Below, piece by piece: positions 52,025-64,000 of a DNA stretch of 64,000 nt (positions are counted from its first letter, which is position 1; each line of letters starts with the position of its first letter). A program made the position numbers and the translations under genes. The stretch covers positions 14,394,520 through 14,458,519 of the forward strand of contig CM042553.1 of assembly GCA_023630585.1 (NCBI GenBank). The letters are read 5' to 3'. The notes beneath the pieces were generated by a model. It was not told the origin of the DNA, ran no database searches, and saw only the letters and a list, made by a program, of their open reading frames with translations. The stretch is from Cranoglanis bouderius (lineage: Eukaryota; Chordata; Actinopteri; Siluriformes; Cranoglanididae).

Positions 52025-52992
52025 CACTCACCATCCACTTTATTAGGAACACCTGCACATATGCAGGTGTTATTTAATCAGCCAATCATGTGGCAGCAGC
52101 ACTATGCAAAAAATCATGGAGATTTAGGTTAAGAGCTTCAGTTATTGTTCACATCAAACATCAGAATGAAGAAAAAATGTGATCTCAGTCACTTTAACCA
52201 TGGCATGGTTGTTGGTGCCAGAAGGGCCGGTTTGAGTATTTCAGAAACTGCTGATCTCCTGGGATTTTCACGCACAACTGTCTCTAGAGTTTACACAGAA
52301 TGGTGGGGAAAAAAACAACAAAAAAACAGTATGTCTGTGGAGAGTCTGCAGGCTGAAACGCCTTGTTGATAAGAGAGATCAGAGGAGAATGACCAGACTG
52401 GTTTGAGCTGACAGGAAGTGAAACTAACCAGGTGACTTTTATTTCCTAATCTAACCATCTTGGGTGAGTCTGTGCCCATGATAGACTCCGATTCCTGTTC
52501 TTGGCTGACAGGAGTGGAGCTTAATGTGGTCTTCTGCTGTTGCAGCCCATCCACCTCAAGGTTTGATGTTCAATGCTGAGATGCTTTCCTGCTCACCATG
52601 GTTGTAAAGAGTGATTATTTGAGTTACTATATTCTAACTGGCAGCTTGAACCAATCTGGCCATTTTCCTATGACTTGTCTTATCAACAAGGTGTTTCCAC
52701 CCACAGAACTGGTGCACACTCAGTGTTTTTTTGTTGTTGTTGTTTTTCACACCCTTCCAAGTAAACTCTAGAGACTGCTGTGTGTGAAAATCCCACGAGA
52801 TCAGCAGTTTCTGATATACTCAAACCATCTGGTACCAACAACCATGCCATGATGGCAGCAGCACAATGCAAAAAAACAAATCATGCAGATACAGGTCAAG
52901 AGCTTTTTTTGCATTGTGCTGCTGCCACATCATTGGCTGATTAGATAACTGCATGGATGTGCAGGTGTTCCTAATAAAGTGGACGGTGAGTG
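52025..52992. mobile_element. Foldback-type derivative of the CACTCACCGTCC Tc1-like family
   Basis: TA-flanked (52023-52024, 52993-52994). The left arm encodes on + CDLSHFNHGMVVGARRAGLS then ISETADLLGFSRTTVSRVYT. The right arm encodes the same start on the minus strand (VPDGLSISETADLVGFSHTA). Both halves come from the 5' part of the transposon, facing each other; the catalytic part is absent. Confidence 0.8.
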
Positions 52993-53332
52993 TATTTGAT
53001 AGTGTGGCAGTAAAAATGTTAATTATGAAAAATTACCCCATGTTTTAGTGCTTGCAATAAACTTTACAAGCAGTTAATAAGTAAAATACAAGAAAGATAA
53101 ATAACTACTGAAGGGTGAAAAAAACTCTTTTTGTAGTTGTTATATAGAGGGACTACTACTAATAATTATTATTATTGTTGTTGTTGCAAAAAAAGCAGCC
53201 ACATTTGCTGTATATTTTATGCATTATTCAAATTTGCGAATCGATTCGCATGATTAAATAAAAAGATTCGATCAAAAAGAACCGATTCCTTAGCGAGGCG
53301 CCCATCACTACTATAATCCGCCCTTCCAGCGT

Positions 53333-53339
53333 TATAAAG
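53333..53339 (+). promoter_or_regulatory. Possible rab11b TATA-like box
   Basis: TATAAAG, 92 bp before the start codon, in a locally GC-richer stretch. A start of transcription near 53362 would give a 5' UTR of about 60 nt. Confidence 0.4.
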
Positions 53340-53424
53340 CCGAGTGAATTTTCTTCCTGTCGGTTGGAGTCAGCAGACCGTCGCCGCTTCGCTAGAATTT
53401 CAGCAATAGCGGAAAAAAACTAAC

Positions 53425-53464
53425 ATGGGAACCCGAGATGATGAGTATGATTATTTATTTAAAG
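53425..53464 (+). CDS. rab11b: rab11b exon 1
   Basis: MGTRDDEYDYLFK plus one base; ATG in aacATGg context; donor gtcagt. Confidence 0.95.
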
Positions 53465-56400
53465 GTCAGTTGTAATTTAATGTACGCGCCTAAACATAGT
53501 CATTAAGCGGTGCATTGAAAATTTCAAACCACCGTTAATGCGAGTTTATTTAGCTAAATAAGCTAAGGTACAAGGCTAAGTTTGCTAGATAGCAGTCTCT
53601 GGGTGTATCCCAAATGGTTTATTACGTATTGTGTGAGTGCACTATGCCGCGCATGAATTCGTGTCTTGTATACCCTATGTAGTGCACTACTTGTCTGATG
53701 GAGCGATATTTGGGAATTAGACCATATATATGACGCGAACCAGACAACGGTGGCCTTTTAGTCTGTCGAGGCCTTTTGGTGTTAGCTGATAGTCTTTTGA
53801 AACTATGTCATAATTTTTTAAAGCTAGGTAATTAGTGGGGATTTATATGTACAAAAATAACATTTCTTTGCGTGGTAGCTATGCAGCTAGCTATCAAACA
53901 CCTATTTAATGGAGATGGAGGAAGCTAACCGCTATCTAGCTAGGTAGTTCGCTAAGTAGCTCAAGTAAGCCACACTCTAGTTTAAGTTAAAACTAATATT
54001 TTTTCTTTGTGATTTAATTTCAGTGCAGTTTATATGAAGTTAACTCTCCTGTATAGCTGTGGGTTTTATCCGCCGCTTAGTCATTACCCGCCGTGCCAGT
54101 GTTCCACATCAGATCGGAGTTTTTAAAAAAAATAAGTCGTGGTTTATTTCAAAATTGAGTAGTCGTAAAACTTGCTTATATCTTTTAACAAGTCGGTTTT
54201 ATGAAGAGGAATGAAACGGGGCGCTTGGTGCTGAGATTAAGTTTGTGGAAGTCGCTAGCTTGCTTATCTATAATATTGAAGAGGAAATGATTGATGAGAG
54301 ATTTCTGCTGGGTGACGTCATCGCTTCAGGCTCATGATGTGATGTTATTGCTTAGTAATGTTCATAAAAGCATATCATATCGTAAACATTTCTACAAATG
54401 TCTCAAATGCAAGTATACCAAACAACAGTTGTTCCAAAACGAGTCCCGTGACCGTTAGTGTGTCCTGATGATATGAAGATGCTTGAACAGCAGATTTCAA
54501 ACTCCTAGTCATTTATTTACTACCACAGTATCACAGTGGCCCTTTGTGTTGGTGGTCAGAGTAACAGGTCATATAGCATTAAACTGAGGTACAGAATCGG
54601 TTTAGTTTTCTGTCCTTTGTGTGCTTAAAAAAAAAAAAAATTCTAAACCAAGCAAGTACAGCTGAGTGGAGTTGTGTGCATAAGTACTTATCATATTGGA
54701 AAGAAATGTAATTTACATGCGCATCCAGTATATTAATGTCCACAAATGTTCCTTCACTGTCATAAGTAACAAACATAGCCAAACACTGCATATTAGGATT
54801 TAAATCATTACAAATCTAAATTTCAAAAGAAATGCAAATATTTTTTAAAAATATATTCTCTAATTTGCACACCCACTTTATTAGGAACTCCACTATTCCT
54901 GCTTATTCTTATAATTTACTAATTAGCCAGTCATGTTACAGCAGACGCAGGTCAAGAGCTTCTGATACTGTTCACATCAAACATCAGAATGGGGAAATGT
55001 GTGATCTCAGTAACTTTCAATGTGGCATGGTTGTTGGTTTGAGTATTTCAGAAACTACTGTTCTTCTGGGATTTTCTCGTACAGTGCTCTCTAGAGATTA
55101 CACAGAATGGTGTGAAAAACAAACAAACAAACAAAAAAACATCCAGTGAGCAGCAGTTCTGTGGTCGGAAATGAGAGAGGTCAAAGGAGAATGGACACTG
55201 GTTCAAGTTGACAGTCTACTGTAACTCAAATAGCTACTCTTTACAAGCACAGTGATCAGAAAAGCATCTCAATGCACAACAAGGGAGACCTAAAGGTGGA
55301 TGGGCTACAAAAGCAGAAGACCACATTGGGTTCTGACTCCTGTCAGCCAAGAAAAGGAATCCGAGGCTACAGTGTGCACGTGCTTGAATATTGGAAAAAC
55401 ATTGCTTGGTCTTTTTTCCCCAATCATCAACTGTCCAGTTTCCAGAGCCTGTATCTGCATGATTGTATGTATTGCTCTGCTGCCACATGATATTTATTTA
55501 TTATGATTTTTTTTTTCCCTCTTTTGGTGTTTTGAGTTGTTCCCCTTTTGTACATAAATTCAGCAATTGTTAAAAGAGGTATGTTTTAATTTTAGTCACC
55601 CAGAAATCTCAGGGAAGCAACTTTTAATATTAGTGTCGATAGTTTGGAATATTTATTTGCTGTAATGATTTAACTCCTGTCATCTTGATCATTTTTCTAG
55701 ATGACATAATTTCATCTTTTTGCTTCAATGACTTGATCTACAGGAAATTACCCCAGGATTAATTCTGTGTCCACTGGGAATTCCTGACTCTTGGCTGAAC
55801 TTGTTACCTTTCTGGTCGAGGATCTTTGCCGTTAAAGAGATTACCAACAAAAAAAAAAAACAACAACACAGTAAACGATGAGTGTGTAAGATTTTAAAAT
55901 GCAGTCTTTTTCCTTAAATACCTGATCTAGTCTAATGTTTCCTGAACATTGCTACATTCCCAATCTTGTAGTGATGCCAAGGAAATCACATGACCTTTTT
56001 TGAAACATTTTCAGCTGTATAATTGAGGGGGGAAGATGACACCGGAGTTTTTGCAAGCTTTTATTCGTTCCTGCCAGAATCTCCACATGCAAGTCATAAA
56101 AATGTTAAGTTACAAGAATGATTTATAACCAGATTTAAACCCTGTGTGAGCTGCCATGGCCTTGAATAAGGTCAATGTTTACGGCTTCACTGCCAGATAG
56201 ATGTCTGACACAAATGTGAGTAATGGCAGAAGACCGCAGTGGAAACCATTTTCCGTTCGTTAAAACATAGGAGTACCACTGAGTGGTACAGGATTGTTTA
56301 TATACCCTACACTTGGATTTTAAGAATTCCAAGATTTAAGTTGTTCTGTATAAAATTCAAGGATATAAGATGCTCCATATAAAATTCTAGAGGCACATAA

Positions 56401-59400
56401 AAATAGAAGTCCTGGTCTTAAAAGCTGTTTAAAGTTAATTTAAGTAACTTAAAGGAACATTTTACCTGCCCAGCCATCATCATTGTTTTGAAAGAGATGG
56501 TCAGTGGAGTATAGAAATGCAGCCTGTGGTACAAATCAGTTTAGTGTCTTCATTGTGTTTTGCAGTGGTGCTCATTGGAGACTCCGGTGTGGGGAAAAGT
56601 AACCTGCTATCCCGTTTCACACGCAATGAGTTCAACCTGGAGAGCAAGAGCACCATCGGTGTGGAGTTCGCAACTCGAAGCATCCAAGTGGATGGTAAAA
56701 CCATAAAAGCTCAGATTTGGGATACAGCAGGACAAGAGCGCTACAGAGCAATCACATCAGCGTGAGTGCATGACCCTTAATCCTATAAGTAAGGGATGAA
56801 ACATGACTGGGTGTGCTGTTCTAGGACAATAATCAGTGATCGGGTGGTGTGATGTGGTCCAAGGTGAAGCAGGGTTACTGTTGCCACCCCAAAGTGCACA
56901 TACACATAATTCATTTAAGGAATATGCACACATGCTGCACATGGTTAATTAAGGAACGGCACCTATACTTTATTAATTTGTCGTTATGTTTTATGTTGTA
57001 AAACATCCACGAAACACATTAGTTTTTTGTCACAGTAACATTAAACATATGCAGTGTTTGTATAGTGAACACTTAATAATTCTGCTTTATCCTTATGTTC
57101 TGTTTGGGAGTAGGCTGCCTAGTTTATTTGTTCAGTGTGATGGTGTCTCCCATTTGTAGGACAAGGACAGAGGTCTCTAGGGAGCCTGTACTTTGCTCAG
57201 ATTTGGAATTTGCATAACCCTTTTTTTTTCTGTAATTAAACGTATAATAGCGGAACATGCCTGCCACATACATGCACATGTCCTATAAGCTTGTATGATG
57301 GTGTTCACTATTATTTCTTATTTCCAAAATATTTTGGTCAGTATAAATTGCAACGTTTCAGTTCTAATCTCTTAATTTAACTGATAACTGTTGTATCATT
57401 CAGGTACTACCGGGGTGCAGTAGGAGCTCTTCTGGTGTATGACATTGCCAAGCACCTGACCTATGAGAACGTAGAACGCTGGCTGAAGGAGCTGCGTGAC
57501 CATGCAGACAACAACATCGTCATCATGTTAGTGGGCAACAAAAGTGACCTGAGGCATCTCCGAGCCGTGCCCACTGACGAGGCCCGGGCCTTCGCAGGTG
57601 AGTTTCAATTGTAACCAGATCTTTAAAAGAGGATGGCATAGACGCATTATTGATGGCTTTAACAATGTGTGTGGTGTTTTCCTTCTTTCAGAAAAGAACA
57701 ACCTGTCTTTCATTGAGACTTCAGCTTTGGACTCCACAAATGTTGAAGAGGCTTTTAAAAATATACTCACAGGTAGGGATTTGTTGTCCTGTGGTTGTTT
57801 TGTTCTAGAAGGAGTGAGTTAGCAAATCTGGTTCAAATCTAGTTTTATTAGCATTGCAGGCCTATGTTACAAGAACTTGGATCACAGCACTGTCAGAGTG
57901 TTAATTAATTTTCTATAATAGCAGCTCTGACAGGGACTTGTACAGATTAACAAACTGTGTATAATTGGTGATATGGTGAAGGAGGTTTATATATGGAATG
58001 AGTCTCCAGTGTCAATGCTTTGTAACAGTCATGAGAGAGAAAAAAGGAGAGGGCTGGTGAGGGAATGACTGTATATATCTTCTATGATGTAAGTGGTAAC
58101 AGGGTGTGTGTGTGTACACTCCAATCAGCTATAACTATAAAACCTAATATTGTTCCCCTCCAAGTCCCCCTTTTGCCTTCAAAACCGCTCTGAGCTGTTG
58201 AGGCATGGACTCCACAAGACCTCTGAAGGTGTGCTGTGGTATCTGGCACCAAGACGTTAGCAGCAGATCCTTTAAGTCCTGAAATTTGCAAGGTGGGGCC
58301 TCCATGAATCTGACTTTTTGTTCCTACACATGCTCGATCAGATTGAGATCTGTTGAATTTGGAGGCCAAATCAACACCTTGAACACTTTGTCATGTTCCT
58401 CAAACCATTCCTGAACAATTTTTGCAGTGTGGCAGGGCGTATTATCCTGCTGAAAGAGGCCACTGCCATTAGGGAATCCCGTTGCCAAGAAGGGGTGGTA
58501 CTTGGTCTGCAACAATGTTTAGGTAGGTGGTGCATGTCAAATTAACATCCACTTGAATCCCAGGACCCAAGGTTTCCCAGCAGAACATTGCCCAGAGTAT
58601 CACACTGTCTCCGCCAGCTTGCCTTCTTCCCATAGTGCATTCTGGTGCCATCTCTTCCCCAGGAAAACGTGATTCATCAGACTAGGCCACCTTCTTCCAT
58701 TTCTCCATGGTCCAGTTCTGATGCTCACGTGTCCATTGTAGGTGCTTTCGGCGGTGGACACGGGTCAGCATGGGCACTGACTGGTCTGCAGCTATGCAGC
58801 CCCATATGCAGCAAGCTGCAATGCGCTGTGTGTTCTGACACCTTTCTCTCCTAGCCAGCATGAACTTTTTCAGTAATTTGTGCTAAAGTAGCTCTTCTGT
58901 GGAATCAGACCAGACAGGCTCGCCTTCGCTCCCTATGTGCGTCAGTGAGCCTTGGGTGCCCATGACTCTGTCGCCGGTTCACCAGTTGTCTTTCCTTGGA
59001 CCACTTGTGGTAGGTACTAACCATGGCATACCGGGAACACCCCACAAGACCTGCCGTCTTGGAGATGCTCTGAACGAGTCATCTAGCCATCACAATTTGG
59101 TCTTTGTCAAAGTTCCTTACACTTGCCCTTTTTTCCTAATTCCAACACATGGACTTCGAGAACTGACTGTTTACTTGCTGCCTAATATATCCTACCCCTT
59201 GACAGGTGCCATTATAACAAAATAATCAATGTTATTCACTTCACCTGTCAGTAGTATTAATATGTGATGAATGCAGGGATAAACAAGAGAGTTTCAATTA
59301 AAAAGTGTTTAATAAATGTTGAATAATCTATTAGAACTACATAATGGGCAAAGAAGAAAGTACAAGTCCATGTCCATGAAGGAAGCACATTTTGTGTCAT

Positions 59401-59711
59401 TAGGAATATGCAGATCCTTATTAGGGGTAACGGTGCACCAAAGGAAGCCCAGTATATAGACAATCTTCTGCTCAGAAACATTTTACAGTACAGACTCATG
59501 AAAGTTCATAAGCATGATATAAATTAGCTTAAAATGGTTTACTTTCTGTATATGCTCTTTTCCAGAAATCTACCGTATTGTTTCACAAAAGCAGATCGCA
59601 GACAGGTCTGCGCATGACGAGTCTCCCGGCAACAATGTGGTGGACATCAGCGTCCCCCCTACCACTGATGGGCTGAAAGGCAGCAAGTTCCAGTGCTGCC
59701 AGAACCTGTGA
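53425..59711 (+). CDS. rab11b: Rab11B small GTPase
   Basis: Rab11b directs recycling-endosome traffic. Five exons (53425-53464, 56566-56761, 57404-57597, 57692-57772, 59566-59711) splice in phase to 657 nt, exactly 218 residues as in vertebrate Rab11b. Motifs: P-loop GDSGVGKS 18-25; switch I STIGVEF; switch II WDTAGQERYRA; NKSD at 124-127; ETSAL for G5; C-terminal CCQNL for double geranylgeranylation. The hypervariable QKQIADRSAHDESPGNN marks Rab11B; Rab11A differs there. The fish ba/bb paralogue cannot be told. Introns 1 and 4 contain degenerate Tc1-like elements. Confidence 0.97.
53465..54867 (+). other. rab11b intron 1, proximal part
   Basis: No coding frame or transposon recognised. Confidence 0.4.
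54868..55492 (+). mobile_element. Degenerate Tc1-like element (CACTCACCGTCC family) in rab11b intron 1
   Basis: Left cccactttattaggaact, then coding remains CDLSNFQCGMVVGLSISETT and VLLGFSRTVLSRDYTEWCEK, then a WATKAEDHIGF-type RRMGY..R.P block in another frame and NIGKTLLG-type WKNVAWS remnant. It ends at gctctgctgccacatgat. The catalytic end is deleted. Confidence 0.8.
55493..56565 (+). other. rab11b intron 1, distal part
   Basis: Nothing recognised apart from short A and T runs. Confidence 0.4.
56566..56761 (+). CDS. rab11b: rab11b exon 2
   Basis: VVLIGDSGVGKSNLLSRFTR through WDTAGQERYRAITSA: P-loop, switch I and switch II. Acceptor gttttgcag; donor gtgagt. Confidence 0.97.
57404..57597 (+). 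CDS. rab11b: rab11b exon 3
   Basis: YYRGAVGALLVYDIAKHLTY through VGNKSDLRHLRAVPTDEARA; carries the guanine-specifying NKSD. Acceptor atcattcag; donor gtgagt. Confidence 0.97.
57692..57772 (+). CDS. rab11b: rab11b exon 4
   Basis: EKNNLSFIETSALDSTNVEE then AFKNILT; contains the ETSAL motif. Acceptor ttctttcag; donor gtaggg. Confidence 0.97.
57890..58090 (-). repeat. Dispersed repeat family A, short inverted copy
   Basis: ttctataatagcagctctga-cagggacttgtac and the complement of ctggagactcattcc; matches 16640 and 45365 in reverse orientation. In rab11b intron 4. Confidence 0.6.
58117..59275 (-). mobile_element. Tc1-like transposon of the 14333 family, copy 2
   Basis: Minus orientation. TA at 58115-58116, then cactccaatcagctataact; the far end has cacttcacctgtcagtagta but a decayed tip. 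The minus strand encodes GLFQQDNTPCHTAKIVQEWF and WPPNSTDLNLIEHV (catalytic second Asp and Glu) plus a TMGRRQAGGDSVILWAMFCW segment. Stops and shifts throughout. In rab11b intron 4. Confidence 0.88.
59566..59711 (+). CDS. rab11b: rab11b exon 5 and stop
   Basis: EIYRIVSQKQIADRSAHDES then the variable tail ending KFQCCQNL and TGA at 59709-59711. Acceptor cttttccag. Confidence 0.97.
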
Positions 59712-60800
59712 CCCCGTTCTTTCCTCGCTCCATGCTGCTTCTTCCTCTGTTCCTCTCACACTCATCGCTTCTTTGTTGTGTATTGTGCAACCGCTGCTGC
59801 TCTAGCTCCGTCTACTCATGTCGAGTCTAGGATTCTCCCTAGTCCTGTGAAGTTCTAGATAACATTCCTATTTTTTTCTTTTTTGTCCTTTATTTGATTT
59901 TTTTTTTTTGTTTGTTTGTTTGTATAAGATTTTTGTGTCTTTTCTTCATTCTTTCGGTTCACACCTGAATTCATGCTACTTGATGAATTAGTTTATTGGA
60001 AGTGATTCTGGTTGGGCACTGATCATGTGACCCACTCCTCCTAAGGAAAAGGATGGTGAGGGATCAGTGTGTCCTGAGCTTCCAGCCACTCTGAGGAGTT
60101 TCCACTCGGAGATTCCCGACACTAAGCAAGGCTGCTGTTCAGCCGGTCCCAGAAAGGGGTCCCTGCTAGTTTAACTTATGGCTGAGAATTGGCGTGGGGC
60201 AAGAAACATTGTCTGGATCGTATAGATACCAAAGGGAGACTGCAATCATTTCAGTTGTGAATAAATAAGGTGAACATTTCAGACTGCACATTCAATAAAT
60301 GATTGTGCACTATTTAGAGCAGCACTTGGTGACGCTACCAAGTGAGTTCATGTAATGATTCTGTATTGCGTTCAGGGCACCAGTTACAGCAGTCATGTGA
60401 ATGCAAATGTTTCCTGTTAAACTTTTTTTTAAAAGTATATACACACACACAGATTAAAATAAAAATGACAGTTATCCCAGCTCAGGCGTTGCACTGTTAA
60501 GTTATAGGAGTTGTTAACTGGGAGGGTGCACTTGGGGTTTTACTGTTCAAGCTGGTAGGCTGTCTGTCATCTCGTATCTGAGCATGCATCATGCATCACC
60601 CTGTTATTGGATTCTTGTTTGAATTTTAAATAACATTTGTATGGTTAGTTTGAAAATGCCTTATGTTTTCCCATGCTGTGATTAAAAAAATGCCTTTATT
60701 AAAGCGTGGTTCTATGACATTCACATATCCATGAAGTCACATCAGCTGTTTTGCCTTTTATCGAGTTATATTGGGATGGAAAATAAACCAAATTACTATC
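59712..60800 (+). other. rab11b 3' UTR
   Basis: No further frame. Candidate poly(A) signals: AATAAA at 60294-60299 and 60782-60787. A T-rich stretch lies near 59870-59910. Confidence 0.6.
60782..60787 (+). terminator. Candidate rab11b polyadenylation signal
   Basis: AATAAA followed within 40 nt by tgttgttattcttg, a GU/U-rich downstream element. Confidence 0.5.
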
Positions 60801-61353
60801 ACACACACTGTTGTTATTCTTGCATTGGTTTTAAGCTTGGTTCCACACCAGTAATGGTATGGTACAGTTTTAAATGTAGGTGAAGTGTAATTTGGTGAAT
60901 AACTGAACGGTATGCGAGTCAAATGTGTGTAATGTAATAATTGTCTTTTGCGCATTTTGCTCATATGTTTATCCTATAAAATTGTGACTATCAAAGAATT
61001 TAGAACAACAACTTTGTATTAATTCAAACTTGAAATTCAAAGATATAACAGAATACATCATGCATGGTTTTAAAAAATAACATCTTCCTATATGGATAAC
61101 AGAAATACAGGATATCCAAGATGTATGGTCCTGGAAGAGGTGTAAATGTACCCCAAAGCAGTTGTGAGTAATTCAGTTTGGGATTCTTTTAACATCATAC
61201 CTATTATGAGTGTAGCAAATATTTCCTTTTTATGATTATGCTACATCAAATTCAGTATTTATACTGTAGAATTCATGTGTAAAATGTTATCCTCAAACAA
61301 TGCATTTGGATCAAGGGAAACAAATTAGTAGCAAGCAAATAAATGATCCATAC

Positions 61354-62747
61354 ACTGTAAAAAAAATTTGTCAGTAATTAACAGTAACTTACTGGCAACA
61401 ATTATCCAGTAGTTGCTGTATTTCATACAACAGTAAAATTACTGTAACACTAACTACAGATATACTGTAAAACTGAAAACAGCACTTTACTGTCATTTTT
61501 TTTACCATCTTGAAGTACAGTATTGTACTGTAACTTTTAATAATACTGTATACGTTATTTTAATTTCATTTATAGTGCTACTGTATAACCTGTAGAATAT
61601 GTAGAAAATTTAAACTGTTGATGGGAAATAGGAAAAAGGACAACTTAAGATTTAACTGCACAAAATAAGTTTTGTGTATTGTGTATTTTTGAACAACACA
61701 TAATAGTAATAATAATAATGCGATATAATACAACAATAAAAATCTGTTTTAAAACAAGACCAATGAACAATTTATAATTAATAATTAAAAAACCTGAACC
61801 ACGCAGAAGAAATGTTTAAGATGACATCAAGTTTTGTGACTAGCCTGTGACACCTACAGAGCTATTTTTTTAATACCAGGTTTTTTTTTTAATGTCTGTG
61901 TGTTTTAGATGTCTTTCATAATAATGCATGAGGCCGGGCAGAGCACAGCTGTAAGAGTCTTACTAAAATTAATAATTAAATTACTGAACAATTCGTGAAT
62001 CAAAAATGATCCTGAACAGATAAAATACAAACTTACACAACAGCAGAATAGAGAAAACAAGACAGGAAGAAGGCCAGGTGAGGGGGTGGTGATGGAAGTG
62101 GAAAAAGATTGACAGCACTTCTGATTATTCTGCAAGAAATAAGCACAAATCAATCACTGAGGCAAAACATACAACTAATCATCAAAAAAACCTAACTCAC
62201 ATTATCAACACCTTTAAATGAGAGGCAAAAGCTTGTGCATATATGGCCCCACAGCGACCGAAAAATGTAACTTTAGAGAGTTAAATAACAAACGATTAGT
62301 TAATTCTGACCTTAGGAGGCTGCATATACTATCTATCTCTATAAAATCACATTTACTAATCAAGTATTTGAAGCTATTAACATGAATGAAATCCTCTTTT
62401 AACTTACAGACAGACGTTATAGAACATCATCTTTTAAACTAACGTTAACGCTATGTTACTGACATTTTGATTTGCAAAGATTCATCACTAACCAGATATT
62501 TATGACGAAAACTTTGCAGACAGACACAGCGACTCGAGGCAAAGGCTCTCTCAAAGTTGCTGAGAGAACTGAAGAGTCCTTCACAAAATGGCAGTTTGTG
62601 AGTTTGTGGTTGTTTTTCGCGCTCAGTTCGTATTACTGTATTTAAATATACAGTAACATTTCCCAAACTACATTGAAATCTATAGTATCATGTTGAGAAT
62701 AAATTAAATATCTTGAATATCATTTACAGAAATCATTTACAGTGTAT
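61354..62747. mobile_element. Probable non-autonomous DNA element with CACTGTAAA ends
   Basis: Left tacactgtaaaaaaaatttg and right cagaaatcatttacagtgta are inverted ends. Sequence just inside the left end is full of tactgta/acagta motifs, which recur near the right end (attactgtatttaaatatac-agtaa). No coding region found. Boundaries are by eye. Confidence 0.55.
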
Positions 62748-62759
62748 ATTGTCAAATAA

Positions 62760-63059
62760 TAAAAAAAATCAGTAGTGTAGTTCAGTGTGTTTTAATGTCA
62801 GGCAGTAAGTCCAGTCCACTTTTTGGGGGGATAAAACAACTTTCTCTTTGAAAGAGTTTACCACAAGTTGATGATCTTGCTTATTAACAAATATACTTGT
62901 ACTTACTTTGGTGTACAATGCATGTTTTGTTTTGATATATGATTACATTAGTTTAGAACAACCTTTGTTTCACTAACCTTTGCAGAAAACACTATGGTAA
63001 TTTTAATTATACAGCTTTAGTGGTGCTGAATTCTTGAGTCTGATCTGATCAGAAAATTT
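62760..63059. other. Intergenic, nothing recognised
   Basis: AT-rich sequence between two repeats; no gene seen downstream of rab11b to the window end. Confidence 0.4.
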
Positions 63060-63780
63060 TGATTAATTTTCTATAATAGCAGCCCTGACAATAGTGCCAG
63101 CTGTAATTTATATTTATATTAATGCCCTCATCCTAATATGTTATTGTTTCTATAGTAACACCTCACACAGGGACTTGTATGGTGGATGCATGACATTATC
63201 TGAAACTAATAATAAACAATTTTAAAATGTGATGTGATTAATGAATAAAAACATCGTCAGCGATGTGATGTTTTCTGTAAGGAGACATTTATTTAAGATT
63301 TGTGGATGGCGTGCCAGCATCACAGTCACTTTTCTGCTGGGGAAGTCTTCAGGACAGAGGACTGTCCTGTTTCGTTTTTTTTCTGTATTTTTTGTCTTGT
63401 TAACTTCATGAAAGAAAAAAAAAGTGAGGCTGGTGAGGGAATTACTGTTTATATCTGCTATAATGTAAGTGATAACAGGAACTAGCTTATCTGATGGAAC
63501 ATTTCCCAACATTAAATATAACTATAAATGGTTAAAAGCACAACATCATTTACCAGTAGATTAAAGATTGCAATCCTTGGAAATTGTTGTGGTATAAGGG
63601 AAATAAAGCACTTTGGGACACTGTCATTGGAAAATAATAAACTTTGGGGTGGTGACAGTAACTCCGCTTTGCATCAGGTCACATCAGACACCCTGTCTGT
63701 CGTGGATTATTTTCCTATAACTGTATGGCCTCAAGTGTTTTATTCATTACTGTATAGTCCTTGTTTCAGCCCTTCTGTGT
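63060..63780 (-). repeat. Dispersed repeat family A, longest copy
   Basis: ttttctataatagcagccct-gaca at left; gaggctggtgagggaattac near 63430; and ggattattttcctataact near 63704. The matching blocks lie in inverted order relative to the copy at 16640. Confidence 0.55.
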
Positions 63781-64000
63781 GAAATACTTCTCTATAATAA
63801 GTATTTTTTTTAATAGCTATTATTAAATAATGTTGAAAATAAGTTCTCCAGCAAAAATATTATATAATGAAGGGTGTATCTTTCTTTCGGGATAGTGCCT
63901 TTCAGACAGGCCAGAGTGAATTGTAGTTTAAGCATTTCAAGCAGTTCAAGCATTCTTGGGACTATGAACTACACCTCCAATACTACTGCAATTCACGAAG

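Overview
This window reads as nuclear DNA from a bony fish, probably a teleost. The genes are split by many GT-AG introns, their products are vertebrate-like, and the introns are packed with Tc1/mariner elements, an L2-type LINE, a tRNA-derived SINE, hAT remnants and a sushi-type LTR retroelement of kinds common in teleosts. Species cannot be fixed from the sequence. I saw no bacterial genes, rRNA, tRNA genes or CRISPR.

Three protein genes lie on the + strand. (1) The 3' end of gpx4 (glutathione peroxidase 4): last three coding exons at 319-343, 1145-1204 and 1928-1960, then a 3' UTR with a convincing SECIS hairpin near 2014-2098. The selenocysteine exon lies left of the window. (2) A complete pip5k1c (type I gamma PIP 5-kinase): 17 coding exons from 8798 to 47577. 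Exon 17 encodes the WVYSPLHY talin-binding tail, and exon 18 opens directly with a TGA. The long form is 679 residues; skipping exon 17 gives 649. The 3' UTR probably runs to about 51.58 kb. (3) A complete rab11b: five exons from 53425 to 59711, 218 residues, ending in CCQNL; 3' UTR to about 60.8 kb.

The rest is mostly intron and repeat. Between gpx4 and pip5k1c: a solo LTR (3117-3751), an L2-like LINE interrupted by a short TA-flanked DNA element (3937-5972), a Tc1-like element (6676-8289) and an AT microsatellite. Intron 1 of pip5k1c (8910-22570) holds a SINE, a nested Tc1 element and the most unusual object here: a 4446-bp LTR retroelement (17502-21947) with a perfect 5-bp target duplication. 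Other pip5k1c introns hold a second copy of the 6676 Tc1 family, a Tc1 element with an internally deleted transposase, two copies of another Tc1 family (one with a further transposon inserted at a TA), a hAT MITE with 8-bp duplication and a BED-finger transposase remnant. Rab11b introns hold two more degenerate Tc1 copies.

The best candidate for something undescribed is the LTR element. It has a sushi-like Gag N-terminus and no pol. Its primer-binding region is complementary to the predicted 5' end of its own RNA (Tf1/sushi-type self-priming). A segment closely resembling the METAP1 zinc finger sits downstream of gag in the same reading frame. Several kinds of tandem repeat follow in one 2.9-kb frame that contains only three stops.
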